A DNA stretch of 64,000 nucleotides from Butyrivibrio sp. X503 (lineage in GTDB: Bacteria > Bacillota > Clostridia > Lachnospirales > Lachnospiraceae). Below are positions 1-8,370 of the stretch, one piece after another. Below the pieces are notes generated by a model. The model saw nothing but the letters and a program-made list of their open reading frames with translations. It searched no databases and was not told where the DNA came from. The position numbers were made by a program, and so were the translations under genes. The DNA lies in contig NZ_RAIQ01000001.1 in assembly GCF_003625475.1 (NCBI RefSeq), positions 1-64,000 of the forward strand, in the 5' to 3' direction. The stretch's first letter is position 1. Every line of letters begins with the position of its first letter.

Positions 1-49
1 ATGTAATTATTCTAGTTTTTTGTTTTAGTCTTTTTTCCATACTCATCAT
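1..49 (-). CDS. 5' end of a second copy of the 213-residue lipoprotein gene (cut by window edge)
   Basis: The first 49 bases are the reverse complement of a start region that is base-for-base the same as the start of the lipoprotein gene whose start codon is at 1518. The visible residues are MMSMEKRLKQKTRIIT, which is the n-region of a lipoprotein signal peptide. The rest lies beyond the left edge. It shows that the duplicated unit of this region repeats at least once more to the left. Confidence 0.8.
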   Translation of the reverse strand, partial: MMSMEKRLKQKTRIIT

Positions 50-118
50 ATAAACTTTAGGAACTATTTATCATTCCCTCGCCACGCATCTATTTATCCG
101 GTTATTATTCACAATGCA

Positions 119-844
119 TCATTTATCCCTTCTTAAAATAAGCCTCTCGTCACAACCTAATATTTCATCATCCATGTCACATACTACGGTGTTTATTTCT
201 GAAAAACCGGAAACATCAAGCTTACTAATCCCGCTATAATCAATACTTATTTCCTGAATATGAGGATTATTTTTCAAATCCAGGCTGCACAAATTATCGC
301 AGTTACTACAGTGTACTGCCATTAATTTTGGATTATTTGATAGATCCAGGTTTCCTATCACTGTATCAGAAACATCCAGTGCCTCCAATTCCGGGTTATT
401 AGATAAATCTATTGAATCTATCTTAGTCCCACCTATCTGAAGGTCGCGAAGTTTCGGGAATAAACCGGTATCAATGCTCGAAATATCAGTATCTATGCAT
501 TGCAAATAAGTCAGTTTATTATTATTGGAAAGATCAAACTCAGTTACTCTGGTACGCGTGATTGATAATTCTTCAAGCTCAGTAAAAAGCTCAATACCTT
601 TAATGGATGTTATATCATGATACCTTTCATCTGTACTTGCACGAACAAATATCTGTTTAACCGAATCTATCTCTTCTTTCGATAAAAAACCATCCTTATC
701 CGTGTCAACAAATTCGCTTATATATCCTCGAAATATTTCATCAGGAAACACCGATTCATCAACCTTTATACCGTCTGTTGTCTTTTGCATACATCCGTTT
801 AACAGCACTATTCCCAATAGAACTAAAATGCTTGCTTTTTTCAT
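119..844 (-). CDS. Leucine-rich-repeat lipoprotein with EF-hand loop
   Basis: A predicted surface lipoprotein of 241 residues. The signal peptide ends in the lipobox LNGC with the lipidated Cys at residue 18. Residues 47-58 form a canonical 12-residue EF-hand loop (Asp47, Asp49, Asp51, Ser55, Glu58), and residues ~80-230 hold leucine-rich repeats built on DLSNNPxL. The start is supported by a GAGG site 6 bases upstream. It is the downstream gene of a duplicated pair; an almost identical but broken copy lies at 1588-2383. Such short LRR lipoproteins are common in rumen Lachnospiraceae. A role in binding proteins or glycans at the cell surface is only an inference. Confidence 0.85.
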   Translation of the reverse strand: MKKASILVLLGIVLLNGCMQKTTDGIKVDESVFPDEIFRGYISEFVDTDKDGFLSKEEIDSVKQIFVRASTDERYHDITSIKGIELFTELEELSITRTRVTEFDLSNNNKLTYLQCIDTDISSIDTGLFPKLRDLQIGGTKIDSIDLSNNPELEALDVSDTVIGNLDLSNNPKLMAVHCSNCDNLCSLDLKNNPHIQEISIDYSGISKLDVSGFSEINTVVCDMDDEILGCDERLILRRDK

Positions 845-876
845 TTTTTAGCCTCAAAATTTCAACATCTATATAT

Positions 877-1518
877 TTAGCTTATATGAAAATTTTTTAC
901 GCTATAACCATCAAAACAGCTATAGGGATTTTTTATCAGCGTCACCTTTCCCTCTTTTTCTATGTCGCCATCTACAGCATTGGAAATCTTGAACGTAACG
1001 CTCAGATTGATCTCATCTCCATTATCTTCAGTTTTGTAATCCAATAATTCCGCATAAGAGAAGCCACTCGAAGCTTCATCTATTTTAATATCCTCTCCCT
1101 CAGTTAAAGACATAAACTCAGCTGAATTACCCGAAAACGAATTATAAATATACTCAACCTGTTCTTTGCTGATCGTTAATCCGCCATTATCACCAATACT
1201 ATTTAGATAATCATATCCAAACCATGAATTTTGACAAAAATTATGTATGAAGCCCTGTTCCCACTCTGCATCGATTTCATTGCTGTTATCATAGTCCGTG
1301 TAATAAATTGCGCAGTTTTCAAGCATAGCTCTAAGATTATCACCTATAGCAAACTCTTCGGGATATTTATACTCTGATACTCCTAATTCTCCATAATCAA
1401 ATGGTTCATTTTTACTATCATTTGTATTATTACAACCACTTATAAATAAAGCGCCCAGAACTATTGCAAATGTAATTATTCTAGTTTTTTGTTTTAGTCT
1501 TTTTTCCATACTCATCAT
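877..1518 (-). CDS. Lipoprotein of unknown function, 213 residues
   Basis: The N-terminus has a lysine-rich n-region, a hydrophobic stretch and the lipobox FISGC with Cys29, so the product should be a lipid-anchored extracytoplasmic protein. The mature part is acidic and has no catalytic motif I recognise. The gene sits 33 bases upstream of the LRR lipoprotein and is probably co-transcribed with it. Its own start region recurs at bases 1-49, so the gene is part of the tandem duplication. The ATGATGAGTATG start offers two alternative Met codons and has no strong ribosome binding site, so the exact start may differ by three residues. Confidence 0.75.
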   Translation of the reverse strand: MMSMEKRLKQKTRIITFAIVLGALFISGCNNTNDSKNEPFDYGELGVSEYKYPEEFAIGDNLRAMLENCAIYYTDYDNSNEIDAEWEQGFIHNFCQNSWFGYDYLNSIGDNGGLTISKEQVEYIYNSFSGNSAEFMSLTEGEDIKIDEASSGFSYAELLDYKTEDNGDEINLSVTFKISNAVDGDIEKEGKVTLIKNPYSCFDGYSVKNFHIS

Positions 1519-1587
1519 ATAAACTTTAGGAACTATTTATCATTCCCTCGCCACGCATCTATTTATCCGGTTATTATTCACAATGCA

Positions 1588-2383
1588 TCATTTATCCCTT
1601 CTTAAAATAAGCCTCTCGTCACAACCTAATATTTCATCATCCATGTCACATACTACGGTGTTTATTTCTGAAAAACCGGAAACATCAAGCTTACTAATCC
1701 CGCTATAATCAATACTTATTTCCTGAATATGAGGATTATTTTTCAAATCCAGGCTGCACAAATTATCGCAGTTACTACAGCATACTGCCATTAATTTTGG
1801 ATTATTTGATAGATCCAGGTTTCCTATCACTGTATCGGAAACATCCAGTGCCTCCAATTCCGGGTTATTAGATAAATCTATTGAATCTATCTTAGTCCCA
1901 CCTATCTGAAGGTCGCGAAGTTTCGGGAATAAACCGGTATCAATGCTCGTATTATCAGTATCTATGCATTGCAAATAAGTCAGTTTATTATTGGAAAGAT
2001 CAAACTCAGTTACGCTGGTACGCGTGATTGATAATTCTTCAATCTCAGTAAAAAGCTCAATACCTTTAATAGATGTTATATCATGATACCTTTCATCTAC
2101 GCTTGCACGAACAAATATCTGTTTAACCGAATCTATCTCTTCTTTCGATAAAAAGCCATCCTTATCCGTGTCAACAAATTCTCTTATATATCCTCGAAAA
2201 ATTTTATCGGGAAACGCCGATTCATCAATTTTTATACCGTCCGTTTTAGTAGCTTATTTGTCGTATGAGCCGAATATGGTTGTATCTCCCGACCATGCCG
2301 CGTCTGAAGATATATGCGCATTAGAATAATCTACATTTTCGATATTTGATTTTTACATACATCCGTTTAATAACACTATTCCT
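1588..2383 (-). pseudogene. Broken second copy of the LRR/EF-hand lipoprotein gene
   Basis: From 1588 to about 2250 this matches the gene at 119-844 with a few substitutions and one 3-base deletion. The EF-hand loop and the LRRs are kept in one open frame. The 5' end is destroyed. The start codon, the signal n-region and the ribosome binding site are gone, and the remaining lipobox codons (VLLNGCM) are fused straight onto the 3' end of the gene at 2376-3137. The next codon is TAA where the intact copy has CAA. A 33-codon insert (KSNIENVDYSN...IFGSYDK) follows in the same frame and ends in a second TAA. No ATG lies in frame before residue MQCIDTD (start 1974), so only a short, leaderless LRR fragment could be made. 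Confidence 0.85.
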
Positions 2384-3137
2384 CCGTATAATTCGAAACA
2401 ATCTCTTTTGATATCAAAACGTATTCATTATCTTTATATTCGTACGTTACCACGACATGTTCAATATAACTATGTCTGTAAGTTCCGGTAATTACCTTCT
2501 TATTTTCATCTATTCTGTAATTCGAGATTTCCTCGAATGTTTTCTTATATACATACTCACCGTCTTCATAAACGTATGCACAATACACGCTCATTCCGCT
2601 TGAGCTCTGACTGCCAAGTGAGATAACGATGTCTTTATGTCCGTCAAAACTTACATCTACATATTCGACATCAAAATCGCACGCTTCAAATACATATCTA
2701 TCACTGTCCCTAGAAGCTTTTTTTGAAGGATAATCTACTTTTAATGAAATTACCTTTCCGTTCTCTTTGGCAAAAAAATAGTCCTCCAAATGCATGTATT
2801 CGTCAGGTTCCTCTTTTGTACGACCAACAGATACATGGTATAAACTTTGTTCTTCGTCAACCCATTCAGCGTGTTCTATTTTTTTCCCTTCATCAAGAAG
2901 TACTGTATTTGATATTTCTGCATTTACATCGGCATCTTCACATTCTATTTCAACTTTTTCCTCTTCATCAGTCGATATTTCAGATTGTTCTTCATATTCT
3001 ACACTTAATGTTTCATTATTATATTCTTCTACTTCCGTATTACGATTATCTGTAATCTTTTTATCAATAGCACATCCAATTAAGTTTATGCATATGCATG
3101 CTAAAATTAATACTTTTTTAATATCTATCTTCATCAT
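2376..3137 (-). CDS. Lipoprotein with XAC2610-like C-terminal domain
   Basis: A 253-residue predicted lipoprotein with signal peptide and lipobox LIGC (Cys about residue 22). A very acidic linker spans residues ~30-75. The C-terminal half contains VSFDGHKDIVISLG, the type of Asp/Gly-rich motif seen in XAC2610-like and FG-GAP-like lipoproteins of Firmicutes. No enzymatic residues are apparent. Its 3' end is fused at the nucleotide level to the truncated LRR pseudogene, so part of the original downstream sequence was deleted. It lies 70 bases downstream of another lipoprotein gene and may be co-transcribed with it. Confidence 0.75.
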   Translation of the reverse strand: MMKIDIKKVLILACICINLIGCAIDKKITDNRNTEVEEYNNETLSVEYEEQSEISTDEEEKVEIECEDADVNAEISNTVLLDEGKKIEHAEWVDEEQSLYHVSVGRTKEEPDEYMHLEDYFFAKENGKVISLKVDYPSKKASRDSDRYVFEACDFDVEYVDVSFDGHKDIVISLGSQSSSGMSVYCAYVYEDGEYVYKKTFEEISNYRIDENKKVITGTYRHSYIEHVVVTYEYKDNEYVLISKEIVSNYTEE

Positions 3138-3207
3138 CTATCTCTTATTTATACACTCATTAAATATTTTGCATTTAAAAGCTTAAGAAATATATTTTTT
3201 CACAACT

Positions 3208-3912
3208 TTATTTCGAATTGATGAGTATACTATATCCCTTGGGATAATACACACCATCTACTTTCTTTCCATCATCAATCGCAAGTAATAATCCATTTTC
3301 TGAGAGGCTAACATCCGCTATAGGCATTCTCTTATAATCACTATCATTTAATAGCTTTGCGATGTTGTCCTCGGAATCTGCATGATAATTGTAAGACATT
3401 ATTTGAATGAATTCATCACCTTCAACACTATATACATAGAATTCACTCACCTCATATATAGTGGTATTTCGTGTATAATATGATACCAATATTTCATCAT
3501 TTCCATCAGAATTCATGTCCTTAAACTGGATATACTCTGCATTTTGTCCTAACATCTCGTTTTTATTTGTTATGCTAAATTTTTTTACTTTATCATTAGA
3601 GAAAGCATATTCAACATAACCATTTTTATCTGATATCCTAGTTATTTTTATTTTGTCTCTGAAATTAGAGCTGCCATATCCATCTGCAATTATCGTTGCA
3701 TCATCTGAATCCGAATCCAACAATTCGAAAAATGCTTTGAATTTATCTTCACTTGCAGCAACATCGTCAATTGGCTTTGCTTCTAATATTAAATACCCAT
3801 TCTTGTCACCTATCGTCACAGTGTTTTCATGACTATCCATTTGCTTGCTATAAGAACATGCACATAATAGTATTGTAGTAAATAACATCAATAATATGCT
3901 ATTCCATCTCAT
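3208..3912 (-). CDS. Lipoprotein of unknown function with Asp-rich calcium-loop-like motif
   Basis: A 234-residue protein with a short signal peptide and the lipobox LCAC (Cys19). It contains FKDMNSDGNDEILVSYY, an Asp/Asn-Gly loop like those of FG-GAP/VCBS-type repeats, which often bind calcium, but the rest shows no recognised domain. It is the first gene of a leftward run of small lipoproteins (3912 to beyond base 1). The function is unknown. Confidence 0.7.
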   Translation of the reverse strand: MRWNSILLMLFTTILLCACSYSKQMDSHENTVTIGDKNGYLILEAKPIDDVAASEDKFKAFFELLDSDSDDATIIADGYGSSNFRDKIKITRISDKNGYVEYAFSNDKVKKFSITNKNEMLGQNAEYIQFKDMNSDGNDEILVSYYTRNTTIYEVSEFYVYSVEGDEFIQIMSYNYHADSEDNIAKLLNDSDYKRMPIADVSLSENGLLLAIDDGKKVDGVYYPKGYSILINSK

Positions 3913-4024
3913 TACTTTTCTCCATTATTAATCCCCATTTTTTCACTCCCGTTCACTCTTTTTCTTTTTTACGCCAAACGTTACAAATATATATTACACA
4001 CCTTAACAATTTAAAGCAATAAAA

Positions 4025-4059
4025 AAAGATCACGGAAAACGCCTTTTTCCGTGATCTTT
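4025..4059 (-). terminator. Intrinsic terminator after the XRE regulator gene
   Basis: A 15-bp perfect stem (AAAGATCACGGAAAA and its complement) with a 5-base loop is followed on the minus strand by a run of T. It stands 26 bases past the stop of the regulator at 4086. Confidence 0.9.
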
Positions 4060-4085
4060 ACAATCTTTATTCTTAATTTTTACTA

Positions 4086-5075
4086 TCAGTCTTTTTTTAA
4101 TGATCTTACGATACCTGTCACTGCGCCGAAGAGCACTGCTGCAACGGGCCATACGATCCATGTTGTATCCCATCTCATTGTGATGAAGCTCCATCCAAGG
4201 TAACCTGCTACAACTATAGGCCAGTAGATTGCTGCGATCTTGCCTACAGTCTTTGAAACTTTCTTACCTTCGGGAGTGTAATCACCTTCCTGAAGAAGCT
4301 TCTTATAAGAATCCATGATGCTTCCTGCTCTTACTATCATGTTAACGCCGGCTGCGATTATTAACAAAAGAACTCCAACCGCATATGTTGTAGCGTGCTC
4401 GTTCTGTGCATCTGTAAAGAGCGCGGTTGCAAATACGGGAATAACAGCAACGATGCATAAGATAACGCCGATTGCTACAAACATAGAGTGTTTGCCTTCA
4501 AATCTGCTCTTTTTCTCTCTTACCATTCCGTCAACGCCGTAAGCAGTTTCAATATTGGTCTCTTCAAGATATTTGTAAACATCAAGCTTCTTGCCGGTCA
4601 TAATGAAAATGAAAACAGCAATCGCTACCATTATAAGAAGTGCCGACAGTGAGAAAACCGTTGAAGCTGCATCATTCATAATTCCAATAGATTCAAAAGC
4701 CGAACGGAACATAAGAAATACCGGTGATGCTATACATAATGAAACACCGAGTGCTGTCTTAGGTGCAGTATCCTCAACCAGATTAAGGTATGTATTTGCT
4801 TCTTCCATGCTAACGCTTCTGAGTTCCTCTTTGGTAGAAACAGTATCCTGTACTATTACATTGGTAGGAATCTCTTCGATCTCATCCTTTAATAAGTAAT
4901 CTGTGGTTACACCGAAGATCTCAGCCATCTTAAGTACTCTGTTAAGATCGGGTGTTGCCTGCATGCTTTCCCATTTTGATACAGACTGTCTTGAAACATC
5001 AAGTTTATCTGCAAGTTCCTCCTGTGACCATCCAAGTTTCTTTCTTTCATTGATAATCTTGTCCGCAAGTATCAT
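4086..5075 (-). CDS. XRE-family HTH regulator with membrane-spanning C-terminal domain
   Basis: Residues 5-60 form a Cro/C1-type helix-turn-helix (WSQEELADKLDVSRQSVSKW is the recognition part), followed by a linker to about residue 95. Residues ~100-325 hold hydrophobic segments consistent with about six membrane helices. The layout is that of a one-component, membrane-tethered regulator, common in Firmicutes near stress or antimicrobial-peptide genes. No target operon can be assigned. The S66 peptidase and GNAT genes just upstream are possible functional neighbours. It ends in a strong terminator. Confidence 0.85.
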   Translation of the reverse strand: MILADKIINERKKLGWSQEELADKLDVSRQSVSKWESMQATPDLNRVLKMAEIFGVTTDYLLKDEIEEIPTNVIVQDTVSTKEELRSVSMEEANTYLNLVEDTAPKTALGVSLCIASPVFLMFRSAFESIGIMNDAASTVFSLSALLIMVAIAVFIFIMTGKKLDVYKYLEETNIETAYGVDGMVREKKSRFEGKHSMFVAIGVILCIVAVIPVFATALFTDAQNEHATTYAVGVLLLIIAAGVNMIVRAGSIMDSYKKLLQEGDYTPEGKKVSKTVGKIAAIYWPIVVAGYLGWSFITMRWDTTWIVWPVAAVLFGAVTGIVRSLKKD

Positions 5076-5304
5076 TTTCTTTTCCTCCGATTTTGTTTTT
5101 TGATTTTCGACCTCGAATCTGATTTTTGTTTTCGAGCTCGATGTGTTTTTTGTTTTTGGATGATCTTAGCTTACAAAAATGATCGGTTGCACACTACAAA
5201 CTGTGCTTTGAAGTTTGTCAACCGGCAGTTGCATCCGCATAGCTACGGGGTTTGCAGGTTTTCTTTTCATTTGATAACGCGTGTTACTATTGCTTATTTA
5301 GTTA

Positions 5305-6339
5305 TCACTGCCAAGTGAATTTTACCATTTTCCGATCGGATGTATCAACTACAGCTTTCACTCCAAAAGGAATTATACATCGGGGAAGCGCGTGTCCGAT
5401 ATTGATGTTGCAAACAATCGGAAGGCTCTCGTTTGCTATCACTTCCTTAAGCGCCTGCTTGTATTTTTCCTCATATTTCCTGTCCATCGGCTTTCCCACA
5501 AGGACTCCGCTTATTACATCGAAGACTCCATAGTCCTTTAGATACTGTAAAGCGGCGCGATATTTCTCCGGTGAAGGCTGCTCCTCACTTGATTCAAGCA
5601 AAAGAATCTTTCCCTTCCAATCCTCTTTTGAAGGAAAAAGCTCATATTTGCTGCAAAGAACAGGCATATCCGCGTAGCGTTCACCGTTAAAGATATCATA
5701 TATGGAATCGATGCATCCGCCTAATATCTCCCCGGCAAAAGAGCTTTCTCCCTGCAAAAGTTCAAAGCCGTTATCTTCATGCTTTGGAAGCGCCGTTCCC
5801 ATCTGATCAAGGTCAAAATTAGTTCTGCTCTCATACCAGACATCGCTTGGCGTGATCTCTTTTATCTTTCCGGTTGTTATAAGCTCTGTGAAATACTTCT
5901 TGGTATATGGCAAGATATCTTTGTCCATCTCGCATATATCTGCAAGAAACGACTGTCCGTAAAAGCTCTTTACGCCGACTTTGTGCAGCATAAAATGATT
6001 GATCGTCGTATCGGAAAAGCCAAGGAATATCTTGTCATTTACTGCATTCTTAAGCTCATCGTTCTCAAAAAGATACGGTAACAGGCGATATGTATCATCA
6101 CCGCCTATAGCGCAAAGAATCATGTCTATCTCAGGATCTTTGTAAGCTGCAATGAGATCCTCCGCGCGCTTTTCGGGATGAGCTTCCAAATATTCTATTC
6201 CTTTGAGGGCATTTGGCATGAACTTCACTTTAAGTCCCATTTCTTCAAGGCGCTTTGTCCCAAGCTCTACCTCATGCTTTACAAAATCTTCTCCTATGGT
6301 TCCGCGTGAGAGACTCACTATTCCTACTGTTTTGACCAT
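5305..6339 (-). CDS. S66 family peptidase (LD-carboxypeptidase / MccF-like)
   Basis: A 344-residue cytoplasmic protein. The N-terminal half carries the nucleophile-elbow motif GFSDTT near residues 107-112 with the Ser of family S66. A following Gln-Ser-Phe (YGQSF) stretch and C-terminal Glu/His residues (LLLESSEEQPSPE, NINIGHALPRC) fit the Ser-Glu-His triad. S66 enzymes cleave L,D-peptides of murein (LdcA) or inactivate microcin C-type acyl-adenylates (MccF). The long middle region and a start without signal peptide resemble the MccF-like branch. It abuts the GNAT gene (stop and start share base 6339), so the pair is an operon, which would fit self-protection against nucleotide-peptide toxins. 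Confidence 0.85.
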   Translation of the reverse strand: MVKTVGIVSLSRGTIGEDFVKHEVELGTKRLEEMGLKVKFMPNALKGIEYLEAHPEKRAEDLIAAYKDPEIDMILCAIGGDDTYRLLPYLFENDELKNAVNDKIFLGFSDTTINHFMLHKVGVKSFYGQSFLADICEMDKDILPYTKKYFTELITTGKIKEITPSDVWYESRTNFDLDQMGTALPKHEDNGFELLQGESSFAGEILGGCIDSIYDIFNGERYADMPVLCSKYELFPSKEDWKGKILLLESSEEQPSPEKYRAALQYLKDYGVFDVISGVLVGKPMDRKYEEKYKQALKEVIANESLPIVCNINIGHALPRCIIPFGVKAVVDTSDRKMVKFTWQ

Positions 6340-6890
6340 TAATTAAGCTCCTTTACCATGCAAACTTCATCGATATATCTCCCGTCCTTTAACTTAAAAG
6401 CTTTGTGAAGTCTTCCGTATTCTTTAAAGCCCATCTTTTTATAAAGAGCGAGCGCTCTTTCATTGTCCGCAAATGCCCCAAGTTCCATCTGCTCAAAGCC
6501 CATTTCTTTAGCCTGCTTAACTGCTCTGTCTATAAGAATTGCGCCAAGGCCGGCACCGCAAAACTCCTGAAAAAGAGCTATCGCGAAATTGCAGCGGTGC
6601 TTAAGCTTATAATTGTTCCTATTTCGATAAACACAAACGTTGCCTACAGCTCTGTCTTTGTCAAAAACAGTAAGGAACACCGAACCGTCATCATTGAGGT
6701 TTTCGTTTATGATCCTCTTCTCATCTTCAAGATCGTCGTGCACTTCTTCGGGATATCTGATCATATAATGCGTCTCTTCCGCTATCTTGTAGATATACTC
6801 AAGCATCGTCTCAGCATCTTTTTCCTCGGCGCTCCTAATTGTAAGCTTGCGCCCATCCCTAAGTGTTATCTCTTCCGCTTCATACTTCAT
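6339..6890 (-). CDS. GNAT family N-acetyltransferase
   Basis: A 183-residue acetyltransferase. The acetyl-CoA binding motif A is visible as FCGAGLGAILID near residue 115, followed by the typical NERALALYKKMGFKEYGR motif B. The start at 6890 is chosen because AAGGAGG lies 7 bases upstream; a longer frame to 6959 has no such site and no similarity. It overlaps the S66 peptidase by a base and is probably translationally coupled. MccE-like GNATs also detoxify microcin C, so the pairing with an MccF-like S66 protein is suggestive. The substrate is not determinable from the sequence. Confidence 0.87.
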   Translation of the reverse strand: MKYEAEEITLRDGRKLTIRSAEEKDAETMLEYIYKIAEETHYMIRYPEEVHDDLEDEKRIINENLNDDGSVFLTVFDKDRAVGNVCVYRNRNNYKLKHRCNFAIALFQEFCGAGLGAILIDRAVKQAKEMGFEQMELGAFADNERALALYKKMGFKEYGRLHKAFKLKDGRYIDEVCMVKELN

Positions 6891-6906
6891 AATAGCTCCT
6901 CCTTGT

Positions 6907-6950
6907 AAAAATAATTTGACCCCATCAAACCGGTAAAGTTTGATGAGGCC
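6907..6950 (-). terminator. Hairpin with U-rich tail upstream of the GNAT gene
   Basis: On the minus strand a stem of about 12 bp (CTCATCAAAC paired with GTTTGATGGG) is followed by AAATTATTTTT. It lies before the GNAT ribosome binding site and probably ends the transcript of the symporter operon or of the 33-codon frame at 6985-7086. Confidence 0.55.
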
Positions 6951-6984
6951 ATATATCAATAATCATGTGCAGTTAAAATATTTC

Positions 6985-7086
6985 TCAGATATGCACATCC
7001 TCATCAAAATATACAAAATCAGTCCCCTGTGGATTCACGGGATTGGTAGTGACTGTTTTGTAATTATTGACGAGTAATAATGCCAT
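6985..7086 (-). CDS. Possible 33-residue peptide in the gap between symporter and GNAT genes
   Basis: An ATG-initiated minus-strand frame encodes MALLLVNNYKTVTTNPVNPQ and 13 further acidic residues. It has a weak purine-rich AGAAAGAAG site upstream and is followed 35 bases later by the hairpin at 6907-6950. Two inverted repeats lie inside it: CCCTGTG-GATT-CACGGG at 7024-7040, and ATGTGCA/TGCACAT at about 6965-6996 overlapping the end. It may equally be a structured leader RNA. Confidence 0.3.
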   Translation of the reverse strand: MALLLVNNYKTVTTNPVNPQGTDFVYFDEDVHI

Positions 7087-7144
7087 TTCGAATCTTCTTT
7101 CTGAAAAATATTAAATCCAAGTATAATTGGCAGACAATTTCATG

Positions 7145-8347
7145 TCAACCCTTTTTCTTTTCCAAATTACTTACAACGAGCGAGCAGGAAGCGTCACCTG
7201 TGATATTTACTACGGTTCTACCCATATCAAAGATCCTGTCGATACCTGCAACAAGCGCGATACCGTCAACGGGAAGGCCTACGGATGTAAGCACCATCGC
7301 AAGCATTACCATGCCCGCGCCGGGAACGCCGGCTGTACCGATAGATGCAAGCGTTGCTGTAAGAACTATCGTGAGCATCTGCGGGAATGTGAGCTGAACT
7401 CCGTAGCAGGATGCGATGAAGATAGCACATACGCCCTGATAGATTGCTGTTCCGTCCATATTTATCGTTGCTCCCAAAGGAAGCACAAATGATGTGATCT
7501 CTTTGTCTGCGCCCATCTTTTCACAGCCCTTCATATTGATGGGAAGTGTTCCGACACTTGATGCGCTGGAGAATGCAAAGATCATCGCAGGGAGCTGGCC
7601 CTTGAAGAACTTAACGGGGCTCATTCCGCCCATAGTTCTAACTGCGATTGAATATACAATGACCATGTGGAGTATATAGCAGATATACGCTGCAAGGAGT
7701 ACCATTGCGAGCGATCCGAGTACCGCGCTTCCGTTTGTTGCCACAACCGGGCAGATAAGGCAGAACACACCGATAGGCGAAAGCTTAAGTATCATTTCCA
7801 TGCATTTCATGAATACCGCATTGAATGAATTGATTCCTTTCACCGCAGGCGCAGCCTCGTCACCAACCAGAATAATGGCAAAGCCGATAAGTATTGCCAT
7901 TACAATAACCTGAAGCATGGTCGCCTCGGAAAGCGGCATAATAAAGTTAGAAGGAAAAATATTGATGATAGTATCCATGATTGGTGCACTGCTCGATGCC
8001 TCGTAAGTAAGCTCCGAGGTCTGCAGCACCGGGAAAAATCCCTTGAATACATTTCCTCCGACCAATCCTATTACTATGGCAACCGCCGTCGTACATAAGT
8101 AGTAGATGATCGTCTTTATTCCGATAGATCCGACTTTTCTGATATCCTGCATGGAAATAACTCCCGACATGATAGAGAAAAGAACTATCGGAACAACTAT
8201 AAATTTAACAAGATTAAGGAATATCGTGCCGAACGGCTTGATATAGTTCTCCGCAAAATCAGCGTGCCCCTGTAAAAGCAGACCCGCAATGATACCGAGA
8301 ACAAGTGCGATAAAGATCTGAATTGCCAGTGGTAATTTTTTCTTCAT
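7145..8347 (-). CDS. Dicarboxylate/amino acid:cation symporter (SLC1/DAACS family)
   Basis: A 400-residue integral membrane protein of normal length for bacterial glutamate/aspartate/serine:Na+ or H+ symporters. The serine-rich hairpin-loop motif (FSSASSVGTLP, near residue 258), the NMDGT motif that coordinates sodium, and the substrate-binding C-terminal helix (IDRIFDMGRTVVNITGD) are all intact. The start has GGAGGG 7 bases upstream. It lies 23 bases after the 310-residue membrane-anchored protein, itself 4 bases after a solute-binding lipoprotein, so three genes appear to form one operon. The substrate is probably an acidic or small neutral amino acid or a dicarboxylate. Confidence 0.92.
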   Translation of the reverse strand: MKKKLPLAIQIFIALVLGIIAGLLLQGHADFAENYIKPFGTIFLNLVKFIVVPIVLFSIMSGVISMQDIRKVGSIGIKTIIYYLCTTAVAIVIGLVGGNVFKGFFPVLQTSELTYEASSSAPIMDTIINIFPSNFIMPLSEATMLQVIVMAILIGFAIILVGDEAAPAVKGINSFNAVFMKCMEMILKLSPIGVFCLICPVVATNGSAVLGSLAMVLLAAYICYILHMVIVYSIAVRTMGGMSPVKFFKGQLPAMIFAFSSASSVGTLPINMKGCEKMGADKEITSFVLPLGATINMDGTAIYQGVCAIFIASCYGVQLTFPQMLTIVLTATLASIGTAGVPGAGMVMLAMVLTSVGLPVDGIALVAGIDRIFDMGRTVVNITGDASCSLVVSNLEKKKG

Positions 8348-8370
8348 ACCGTAACCCTCCTATGCTATTA

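Larger units (their letters stand above)
1..2240. repeat. 1,469-bp tandem duplication
   Basis: Bases 1 to ~780 recur at 1470 to ~2240 with an offset of 1,469 (1,466 after a 3-base deletion near 1987). Coding and spacer sequence are nearly identical, including the 69-base spacer between the two lipoprotein genes. The unit contains one LRR lipoprotein plus one 213-residue lipoprotein. The match at base 1 begins inside a gene, so the array extends beyond the window. Confidence 0.9.

Noticed and set aside
1588-1974. A separate 128-residue LRR protein starting at MQCIDTD
   Set aside because: The homology continues upstream in the same frame to about 2250; the Met is internal and has no ribosome binding site. 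It is part of the pseudogene.
2723-3186. Plus-strand frames opposite the lipoprotein gene
   Set aside because: They mirror a minus-strand gene with signal peptide and lipobox, and have low-complexity Ser/His/Leu composition.
5090-5165. TTTTTG-rich stretch with CGAGCTCG palindrome before the XRE gene
   Set aside because: It is a low-complexity AT-rich spacer; no stem, promoter or operator stands out above background.
7023-7056. A riboswitch-like fold around CCCTGTGGATTCACGGG
   Set aside because: The local hairpin is clear, but no conserved core of a known riboswitch class is recognisable, so it is only noted within the small-frame entry.
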